A stretch of DNA of 64,000 nucleotides from Nectonema munidae (Eukaryota > Nematomorpha > Nectonematoida > Nectonematidae), in the NCBI GenBank assembly GCA_030549495.1, contig JAUIRK010000056.1, positions 1 through 64,000 on the forward strand, given 5' to 3'. A program made the position numbers and the translations under genes. The notes beneath the pieces were generated by a model that searched no databases, was not told the origin of the DNA, and worked only from the letters and a program-made list of their open reading frames with translations. Each line of letters opens with the position of its first letter. Within the stretch, counting starts at the first letter, position 1. Below are positions 22,750 through 32,800 of the stretch, piece after piece.

Positions 22750-24815
22750 TGAGGGTAAATATAGGATATGTGAGTGTATTCATATTATCGTGTTACTTTT
22801 CAATAGGAAATTTTATTAAAGTTAACATTTTGGTGTTTCCGTCCCCTAATTCTGTTCCAATCAACACATAAACGGTAAGTGGACAATTTCAGCTCAACCA
22901 GGCAGCTGGTCAACGCTCAAACGCCTTCATATTGCAAGTTATCAGTGGTCTGGCAGGACCAAGATGGAGACAACATTTCTTATGCGTCTTGCAAAACTCT
23001 TTTAATTTTAAAAAAGTTGGAGAAATTTTTTAACAAAGACATTCCCTTTCCAAGTCATTCGCACCTAAATTTGTAATTTCGTATCCAAAAGTTAAAAAAA
23101 CTGCGCATGAAACTTCTAAAACTCGGTAAGTTATATCTTGCGTAAGAAATGTCCTGCATCGATTTAAAAATCTTGAAACTTCAAATAACATACTTATAAT
23201 AATCAAAATTTTTAGTATATTTTATATGCATACTATAATTTATTCGTGGTTAATATTTTGTTATGTAAGTGCTTATAGCAAATAAAATAATAAATGGTAG
23301 CTTCTATCAACTCTTCATCCTATTGAGATTTAGGAAAAAAGTATTAAAAATCATGAAAGATGGTCCCCTGTGTTCAACGTCTTGATGTTTTTGGAAGATT
23401 TTATGTTTAATACTAGTAAAATATTTGAAAACGAGAAAATGAAATATTTTATTTATAGAGGGAATATCTAAATTTTTTCAAATAAAATTTTTTGGAGTAA
23501 ACGATAGAAAGAGTAATAATAAATATAGTAATAATAACTATTTGGATTGCAGTAATTTTAAGAAAAATCATAGTAAGGGGTTAAATTGTCAAAAATAATT
23601 TTTTTACAAGAAGCTGGCAAAAAAAGTTTGGAAAATTTTGGTTCAGTGGAAATATATAATAAGTTTAGATGTGAGCTGAACTTTTAGAAAGTTGAAAAAA
23701 GGCGACAAAAATGTTCATACATTGTATTGACAAGTATTCAAAGTAGCAGTTAGAAATATTTATAAGCATAGACCCGTTATTTTTTACAAACATTTCGTAT
23801 TACTTTTCAAAATTTTAGGCAAACTGATAAAAATTTGCGTTCATTGAATAAAAAATTTATCTTTAAAGAATCTATTATTACAAAAATTCGATTCCGGCTC
23901 CAAGCACTTAAAAAAAGCCGACTCCAACTCCCAAATTTTATTAGATATCACCTTTAAAATTTAAAAGCTTTCTCCAGCGAATGCGAATTCGACTCTGCAA
24001 CCTTGATTAAAATACTTGTTGGAAATAAAATTATGCTGACCCTTCTTTTGTCAAAATTATTTGAGATGAATCTTATTTAAAACAACAGATGTGACTAAAA
24101 CGTCGACCATTAGTCAGAATGCGGAGAAAGAAATCTTAACTCGCCAATAACTTAGGCGAGTTTAGAATGTGGGCGACTTATCCAAAATACATGGTAATGA
24201 TTTCTTATCAAATTTGTAATACAAATCTAAATATGCACTGATTATTATTCTATTTTGACGATAAATTTTTCAACATATTCCAAGCTTCATTTTATGAAAT
24301 GGGATTGAATGTATTGAAAACTTACATATGTAACTGGTGGGCTTTTGAGCTAACTTTTTTGATGGGATTAAGGGCAGGTATACAACGAAGGAAGTACAAA
24401 GTTCTCGAATCGATGTGTCACCTTGCCTGTGTATGATGATGTTGCATTAGAATTGATCGATATAAAAGATGATAAAATTAGATAAATCTTTTTTTGGTTC
24501 AGTCCTGCAACAAGAGAAGAAAGATATCGAATGTTTATTTGAGAAAACAAAAATTCATCTGTGATATTTTGGAAAACGAATGTTTGTGTACATTGCGAGC
24601 TTTAATTTGTTTTGCTTAGCTTTTATATATGAAAATGCGTTGAAATATTTCTCTTTTTTCTCAAAGCAGCCTTTTCTCTTTCGCCTTTTGCGTAAGTTAT
24701 GGTTTAAGCGATTACATCAGCTTTTATACAAACAAATTATCATTTCGTATAATGAATGTAGAGTTTTTTTGATACATTGCAGATTATTAATTCGCCCTCA
24801 TTGATATGAAAATAT
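22750..24815. other. No gene seen
   Basis: AT-rich intergenic DNA. The frame at 22879-23076 has a varied composition but no recognisable domain and no matching splice partners, so I leave it uncalled. Confidence 0.4.
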
Positions 24816-24823
24816 TGCCTTAA

Positions 24824-24945
24824 CCCATTTATGGCCAATGTTCCCATTTTGGAACATAAGTAATTTCCTCTTCGTCTGCTTTTTTCAATGACTTTGAATA
24901 TAAATCGTCTGCGTTATTTTTCCTGAAAGATATCATTGCTGTCTT
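24824..24945. mobile_element. TTAA-type MITE, family 1 (copy 1)
   Basis: TTAA at 24820-24823, then CCCATTTATGGCCAATGTTC and the shared core GACTTTGAATATAAATCGTC. It matches the complete copy at 33386-33514 over about 100 bp. The right end is diverged and its TTAA is lost. Confidence 0.7.
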
Positions 24946-25249
24946 TGGAGAAAGTTATATTTGAGGATTTTTATTTGTTTTTTTAAGTATATAAAATACC
25001 CAATGTTAGCAATTCTTTCTACGGATAAATCTTTGGGATTATATTTTGGGTGCACCCTCTGTCAGTGTAAGTATGTGTGAATGGGTGATTTCATGTCTCT
25101 TGTGTAAAATAAAATAATTGGTTAAAGGCATAATAGTTAAATACCCATTGAAAATTGAAAAGAAAATATTTAAGGAAACAGTGGTCTTTCATTCTGAGAT
25201 ATTTTCGTGGGATCCAAATGTGGGCAACAAGTTATATAGCTTAGATCTT

Positions 25250-25463
25250 AGTGGTCGGATTTAAATTTTTTTGTCTGCCGGTTCTGTTACAAAAAAGTCA
25301 AATTTGTCAGCAAATAAGCTGATCAATTTTGATTATTTCCCAATAAAATTTTAAAAGAATCATTAAACAAGCATCATTATGATGATGTGGGTGCTTATCG
25401 CCGAACTCACAAAATTCCGTGAGACGTTTCTAACGAACCGCTGCGAACCGGCTGAATCCCACT
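25250..25463. mobile_element. 214 bp hAT-like MITE
   Basis: Left end AGTGGTCGGATTTAAAT with TCTGCCGGTTC shortly inside; right end GAACCGGCTGAATCCCACT, inward AGTGGGATTCAGCCGGTTC. The GCCGGTTC block is shared by both ends. These ends are of a type common in animal genomes. No clean target duplication remains. Confidence 0.6.
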
Positions 25464-25464
25464 A

Positions 25465-27335
25465 CTATTCTTATGTAATATACATGACGTGAATCAATTA
25501 CTTGTCTATAAACCGCATTCGACATGTTGATTGCATTTTATTCTATTATCTTATTCAACGCTTCTATCATCCTAAAAAAATATTAAATTTTATCTTTCAG
25601 AATTTCGGATCACAATGTTTCACATTTATCTTGCACATAAATAGTGTTGAAATTTTTGTTATCAAATTTTATAGTTGGCAGATTCAATCATCCCTTGATC
25701 AAAATTAGATATCCTTGATCCAATCATCCCTTGTTCGATTTCGGTTGGTGTCATCTCTATCATCTGTGTGGAAGAAACCTCGTCACTTAGATCTTTCTTG
25801 GAAGAAATTCAAAAGTAACTTCAGAAAAATTAATTAAAGAAAATATTGATTTATATGTACAAATAAAAAACTTTTTATTTTTGAAATATTCCAATTACTA
25901 TTCATATGTTCTTTAGAAGTTTAGGAGTATTGATTAGAATCAGAATCAATTCAAATAACGGAAAGGATCCAAACTATCATGCCAATCCGAAAATATAATA
26001 CTTTCAAAAAAAAGAGGTAAAGGTAAATCAAAAGTATACTGACCAAATAATCTTTACAAATATAGTTAATCAAATAATCAAATGACGTCAGTATAAATAA
26101 ATACAAAAAATAAAGAAATTTTATGTCATGTGAAAAGTGAATGTTTTGTTTCAATATCTGAAATATAATATGATTGAATGTATAAATATGTAATTTACAA
26201 CAGAAGTCAAAATTGATCTGATGATATAACTGAAACAAACATGCTTTTTGAAAAAATAAAAGTATTTTAGTTTTTTTAATCAACAATAGCAACTGAATGA
26301 ATAAATAAGGTCACAAGTTTTGAAAGAAAAATATTCAGTAGTTTGTTTGTTATTTACATTCAATCTCCTTGTCAAATAAACCCTAAAAGTAATCGGAGAT
26401 TAAGTTTAGAGTTGCACAGATTTTTCGACAAGCAATAGGTTTTCGGCTTTTTTGAAGATTAATTGGTATCACCCATTTTGCGGATTGGTATCACCCATTT
26501 TGCGGATTAAGGCGTGATAATAATCGCCATTTTGCATTCTAATTGTGTTGTTTTAACGCTAGTAAATGAATAATGAATGCATTTCTGGCAGACATTTGCC
26601 TAAAGAAATGAAGATTAACCAAAATTCAAAAGTGACTTAAAAATTTTTTCCCGATATATCTTGTTAACGGCAATTAAATTAGCCGTACTGATGCAAGTTG
26701 GATAAAAACTAAAAATTATTATCTTTTAATATTGATGAGTGAGGGGTAATGATGAAAGTTGACAAAAAGATATGAGAATAATATTAATCTTATGAATTCA
26801 TTATAATATTGCTATTATGGATTAAGATTTTCCTAGGGAAATTTTTCGATATATGATTTTTACTAAGAGTTCTTTAGCTGAGAAAAGCTTGTGAGTTGTT
26901 GTTAGAAAGCGTAAATCATCGTTAAACATGACAGCATAAGTTCTCAAAACCACTGATCGCTTTTTTTATATTCAAATGGGAATAGTTCAATAAACATTGG
27001 AGAGAAATAAGTATTCCTTTATTATTATTCACTTTACTTTCAAGCACAAACACTTTCACAAAGACTTTCCAATCAATTTTTTACTTTTTTAAAAAGATAT
27101 GCTGTGATAACCGCGTAGCGAGTAACTTTTCTGTTTAATTTTTTTAAACTAGCTGCTGACTTACTTTTGTTTTAAAAAACTTTGAAATAAGATGAATCAA
27201 TCATCTAATCAACGTCCATTCATTTTAATTTTTTTCAAATTTATCACAAACTTGATATTTATTTAAATATTGAATTTACAATTTTTAATATTTTATATTA
27301 CCGTGAAATGTTCGTGCGGAAAATTCATCCGGTCA
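25465..27335. other. No gene seen; short tandem duplication
   Basis: Intergenic. TTGGTATCACCCATTTTGCGGA is present twice in direct tandem at about 26462-26506. The Phe/Leu/Ile-rich minus frame at 25951-26292 looks like translated A/T runs. Confidence 0.4.
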
Positions 27336-27339
27336 CCTA

Positions 27340-27545
27340 AAAAAACATGGACTACGGCTACTCATTTAGAGAATGGTTTTCAAACGATTTTGTTTCAGGA
27401 GTTAGAAAAATTGGAGATCTCATTCAGATTTCCTATTCTTGTTCTTAGCTGCAAACAAGCTTTGCTTATACAACTATTGGATCAAGGAATAATAGCAACT
27501 CTCAAAGCATACTTTCTAAGGTGTCCAATTTTAAAAAAGAACCGT
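27340..27545 (+). pseudogene. Tigger/jerky-like transposase fragment
   Basis: Two frames show pogo-superfamily DDE blocks in the right order. FREWFSNDFVSGVRK (27368-27412) matches the F-x-x-W-F-x-x-x-F-V-P-x-V block. Shortly after, in the other frame, QLLDQGIIATLKAYFLR (about 27470-27521) matches the Q-P-x-D-Q-G-I-I block that holds the third catalytic Asp. The spacer with the second Asp is mostly deleted. No ends were found. It differs clearly from the Tigger copy at 57741-59955. Confidence 0.6.
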
Positions 27546-27549
27546 TAAG

Positions 27550-28230
27550 TGAGAATCATCAGGAAAAACAAATAAGTTCGTGTTTTGCGAAAATTTTCAC
27601 TACCAAATAGCTAATAGCATGAAGTCAGAGAGAAAAACATGAAAGAAATTTTGAAAATACTTTCTCCTCACTTTTTTGATGACGTAGGATTAGAAAAACG
27701 TCAGCAAATAGAATAAATTGAACAAGGGCGCACAAGGGTGACATTTTTATCGATAATTATTTCAGTGATTTAACAATTTTTAAAATAAAGTGGTTATATG
27801 AAAAAGAGTACCAAAATGTCTATAAAGATGCAATTATTACAAATGAATATAAAAAATCAAACAAAAGTAAGATGATGATAATGAAGGAGTTACTTCTACG
27901 AAAACCAACAAGAAGCAAGTTATTTTAAATCTATCAAAAAGGAAAAATTTCAATCACTTTGAAGTAGACATGAAAAATTTTCTGAATCAGGAGATTGAGA
28001 GAAGTCCAAATGTTCCATCCAATTTAAATGAAAGCTCTTATTTGTCATCCACAAACTTATAGCAAAAGAAAAACAAGCCTAGCAAGCAAGAAACACACTT
28101 TTAAAAAAAGCAGTTTAGTTGATAGAAAGTGAAGCAATGCAAAGAGTAGAAGGCGCCATCTTAGCCGTAATTTTTATATGCCTTCATTCCATTTATTTTT
28201 GTTTTATTGATATCAGTAACTCTTCTGATT
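27550..28230. other. No gene seen; possible transposase tail
   Basis: Short reading frames (for example ILNLSKRKNFNHFEVDMKNF near 27922-27981) may be the decayed C-terminal end of the transposase fragment just upstream, but the similarity is too weak to call. Confidence 0.3.
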
Positions 28231-28238
28231 ATTATTGA

Positions 28239-28403
28239 AGGGCTGTAGGGATAAATTGGAGGGGGGGGGGCACAAGGCAAAGTTGAGGGGCCTGAATATT
28301 TTGATTTAAAATTGGGCAATTTAATGCTTTTAAAAATAAGTAATGAATAAATAAAACAATTATTTATAGAAAAAAACTGATCTCCTTCTAGCTACGGCCC
28401 TGG
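28239..28403. mobile_element. 165 bp hAT-type MITE with 8 bp duplication
   Basis: ATTATTGA at 28231-28238 and 28404-28411 is an exact 8 bp target duplication. The left end starts AGGGCTGTAGGG and the right end is CTAGCTACGGCCCTGG (inward CCAGGGCCGTAGCTAG), a classic hAT-type end. It contains a 10-12 base G-run near 28260. Confidence 0.75.
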
Positions 28404-28646
28404 ATTATTGATATCAATGATTTGCCCATGCTTTCAATTCACTTATTTTTTCGTTTTATTTTACTACAATAAGCTTATTATCAAAAATCATTTCTATATT
28501 TTCTTAAATTTTTTTAATTTTATCTCAAATAAAAATGAATTTCATTATATAAATTATCTCATAACCTGTACGGTTGAACGCGGGTAGACAACCTGATTGT
28601 CATCTCCAACCTGTATACTACGATGGTTCATCTCCATCCTGTCAGT

Positions 28647-28985
28647 TCATATTTTGCTAGATGTAAGATTTGATATACCTCATTCGGGGAGACGATGTTA
28701 CATAAGTTATTACCTATATTTTTGCAATTTTTTTACGATATTAAATAATATATTTGTCAAATAATCAAAATAAAATTCTGTAATCAAAGAATCAAAAAAT
28801 ATTCTTTAAAAATTCAAAAAATATTAAACTTCTCTTCATATTTTGCTAGATGTAAGATTTGATATACCTCATACGATGTTACAAAAGTTATTACATATAT
28901 TTTTGCAATTTGCACGATTTTAAATAATATATTTGTTAAATAATTAAAATAAAATTCTGTAATCAAAAAATATTTATTCTTTTCA
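28647..28985. repeat. Local duplication with 189 bp offset
   Basis: About 150 bp beginning TCATATTTTGCTAGATGTAA is present at 28647 and again from 28836, in the same orientation, with scattered substitutions and small deletions. This is a segmental tandem duplication with a short spacer; no coding content. Confidence 0.8.
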
Positions 28986-28989
28986 AATA

Positions 28990-29640
28990 TATCGTTGGCT
29001 CCCGTTAATTTTAGTTTCCTATATGCATGATTTGATAAAAAATGATTAGAGAAAATAAAATAATAACCTTTATAAAGTTTGAAAAATGATATTTAGGGAC
29101 ATCACTAGTAAATCTGAGAATATTTAATTTTTCAGATGTCGAGGTCCGATCCTAACCGTCCCACAACTGGTTACGTCACAACAAATATCATCTATATTTA
29201 TTTAGACGTTTATTGTTTCTACCAAATTTTATTCTTATCTCTTCATCTCCGATCAGTGACCTAAATAAGAACAGTCAGCATAAAGATAGTAAAAGCGTTA
29301 TTTGCTCAATTACTGGTGTGAGGAATGAATGCTAAAAGAAACAAATAAAAACTATTTACGCGTTGATATTTTTCCAGAACCTGGTCCTGGTGACATGTAA
29401 ATGACACCAACCACCTACATGCGAAATTTAACGAAAGAATATATTTTCTAAGAAGTATATTAGTGCATAGCTGTTATCCTTTCATTTCATTCACACTTGC
29501 AAGCTAAATAAAATCAGTTGTCATAGACAGGCGATAAAATATATAGAAGCAAAAAGATATATTATTATTATCGTTAAATTGATTCATGTTATAAATATTT
29601 AATGCTTAACATCTCATTTCAACAAAATTAGGTTAAACGT
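28990..29640. other. Region upstream of the GTPase gene
   Basis: No gene seen. A better-than-background GC patch (GATGTCGAGGTCCGATCC, about 29137) and the possible acceptor at 29630-29631 just before the GTPase frame suggest that 5' untranslated or promoter sequence of that gene lies here, but no core promoter can be assigned. Confidence 0.3.
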
Positions 29641-29649
29641 TTGGATAGA

Positions 29650-29802
29650 ATGCTTGAGATCGCGCTACTCGGAGCCCCTGGAGTGGGAAAGAGTTCTATC
29701 ATTAGAAGATTCATTCAGAATGTTTACTCAAACGTGTACAATCCGAGTGAAGACGAGGAAAACATACAAGTGTATTATACCGCTATCGTCATAAACGACA
29801 AA
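29650..29802 (+). CDS. RASL10-like GTPase, exon 1
   Basis: Codes residues 1-51 from MLEIALLGAPGVGKSS to VINDK and ends at a GTAAGA donor, phase 0. It holds the P-loop and the switch I region (NPSEDEENIQVYY), where the canonical switch-I Thr is not obvious. The in-frame codon 21 bases before the Met is TAG at 29629-29631, which also forms an AG acceptor; if spliced there, seven more codons (VKRLDR before the Met) would be coding. Confidence 0.85.
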
Positions 29803-32800
29803 GTAAGATCACTCCCGATTTATTTTTACAAATCTAATTTTTTGAAGACACATAAACATCCTTATACTGTCATTAACTTTTTTTTTGTTAAATTAGCTCT
29901 GCAAAAATAAAAAAGACAGAACTGAAAAATATACACCTTAAATTAAATCCTTCTACATTGTATAACAGTCCATAATAAGAGAGATATTTCATATTTCATA
30001 AGTATAATACCAATTGGACAAAATATTTTTTCGCTTACATTGTATAAAAAAGGACTTCATTTTTCTTGAAATGGCATTAGATTTACAAATATTTATTAAC
30101 TGTACCTGAAATATGTTGATTTTATCAATACAAAGTAAATCAACACCAAAATACTTCAATTCAATTGTCATTTACTTTCATCAAGTACATTTTTTTGATT
30201 TGTTTCAAATAACTTTTTTTCTATTAATTTATCATTTTTTTAGTATAAAATCTATTTTATGACAAAAATGATATTATTATTTGACCCAAAAGTTTTATTT
30301 TAACAAAGGATATAAACAATAAAAATGATTTCGAAAACTACCAAATAAATTGCGTATTTAATTATTATTTTAATTCAAAACTAATATTTGCTTTTCATTC
30401 AAACTTTGAAAAATATTTAGCTCTTCACTCTAGTAGTATTGATAGAACGGGAAATCTTCCATTTTGGGTAAAATGAATTTATTGAAAATGTAATTGTACA
30501 TATATTATTTCCAACTAATTATTATAATCTTTTGGGATATTGTTTTCACTTATTTTTAGGATCCTATCAAATACACTCGGCCTAGTCAAATGAATTAAAA
30601 TACATTCTATATAGAATTTAGGATTACGTAAACATAATAATTAATATCCCTTGTGTAATACGAGCAGGACCGCGCATTCGGATATTTTTAGGGGATGGAA
30701 GTTGGAGTCGGTAACAAATAAAAATTGAAAGCCTGAATATTTTTTAATTATTTTAGCGCATTAAGTACCATAGAAATCAGACGATATTTAAAAAACGCAG
30801 ACGATTTATATTCAAAGTCATTGAAAAAAGCAGACGAAGATGAAATTACTTATGTTCCCAAATGGGAGCATTGGGACTTAATGGGTTAAATAGTGGAAAA
30901 AAATTTATCATTTGTAAGCATATGAAGTGATCTTTCTTTAGAGGAAGCCGTAAGTAAGAGCTGTGGCTTAAATACTTTAAATTTTCAAGCATTTGAAGAC
31001 AGGGTTGAATTTTTTATGTTGGATAATTTCCCTCCAACTCCACATTCCTGAATAAAAGAAAGATAATTGTTCATTCCCACTGTTTTCGTGTAAGAATATT
31101 CCGAAAATGGACAAAAATATTATAAAATCGCCGTGGTAATTTTCCTTATAAATCCGCCCATGTAGTCTCTCTATATTAAATGAATTGAGTAGGAAAAGAA
31201 TACGCTTTATTCTAGAAAAAGTTTCGCTCTCTAGTTAACACTATCACAAGAATTTGGCATGATTTGAAAACTCTTTTAGTTTATAAGCCTCTTTGCGAGG
31301 ATCTTGTGATTTTTCGCAAAATTTGCAACTAAATTTTTATTTTTACGGTGACTCATAGATAACATTTTCATATTTTTTGATCCCATACTAATTAATTAGT
31401 AAATCTTTTATTTCGAACCTTTTTCTGATTAGATAGTGTATTTAGTTTTTTTCAAAGAAAGACTTGGTTTAACCGGTTATCGACCACAATCAACATATGT
31501 CAACTTTGCAAAAATGTGAATCGTCTGCGTTTATTAATGCTTTTTAATACAAATCTTCTGCTTTATACTAGATATCGTCTGATTATTCTGGTCGTTAACG
31601 GGTTAAAGATGTAGTTTTATAAAGGATCAGGTCAACTCCGCCCATGTCAATTGGGTCACTAAATAATATTGAAGTAGAGGCTGAATTATCAAGAGACCGA
31701 ATTGACTTAAAGCCCAATTTGTGAAACACTGAATCTTTTATGGCCAAACTGTCCCGTAAACGTTTCATCTTACTTTTTCATCTATCATTTGCTACTTTTG
31801 TTCAGAAGTTTTTCGCAACACTGTCCAAAGTTATCAATCAGTATTTAGAATATTAAAAAGAAATTTGCACCTAATTCTTTAAATATTATTACTTAACCCT
31901 CGCTTGGCCGTATAGGGCCTGAGTGGTCATGTGGTGTTTTGATTCAAAGATTTTAGATGAAAATTATTGATATATTGAAAAATGACTGACTATCCTGTAA
32001 ATGTCAAAATATCTATTTACTTTAATATTTTAACCTTGAGAATTTAACGGTATCTATAAAAATTTTAAACTTTTTCATTATGCATTTTCCTTTGTAAAAT
32101 TTGGAAGCTCTTTTGGAATAAATGAAAAATAAGATTAGCTTTTCCATAATAATTAATTTTTTAACATTGATTAGCTTAACTTAATAAAATTAAGTAATGA
32201 TAAATAAAGCTTTATATAACTTAATTACAACTGCATTACCTATTTTAAAATTAAACTCTTTTTGGCTGTTTCGGTCTATTACACGAATCTAAATTAGAGG
32301 AAAAATTGAGAAGTGTGCGTGCGTGTTAAGATTGCAAGACGGGTGAGGAAAAGTATTAAGAAATGCATAAACAAAAGATCAAATAATAAATCGATATATT
32401 TAAATTATTTCATTTTAACGTATGGCAATAACAATTTGTAAAATTGCTAATTTATAAGTGTTTCTACGTAAATTCCACCCATGCATTTATCCAAAAATAA
32501 TTTCAAAAAGGTAAAGTCGTTCATTTGAAATTTCCTTATTACAACTTATATTAGCTACACCAATTAGTTGAAATTTTTTAGTTCAAAAGTTATTACACAA
32601 AAGCTGTCTATCATTAACTACATTTACGCGTATACTTATTTAACTCGATATAGTAATTTGTTAAATAAAATAATGCCTAGAACTATTTAAAAATTGATGT
32701 ATTAGTGGAAATTACTTCATTTTTGTTAAAAACTTTTGTTTTTTGGAATATCCTACTTCTTTTTTTATAGACTTTCATAAAACTCTTACTAAAAAACTCG

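Noticed and set aside
25951-26292. 113-residue minus-strand frame that looks like a multi-pass membrane protein
   Set aside because: Almost only Phe, Leu, Ile, Lys and Tyr, as any frame through A/T runs gives here; no motif, no splice support.
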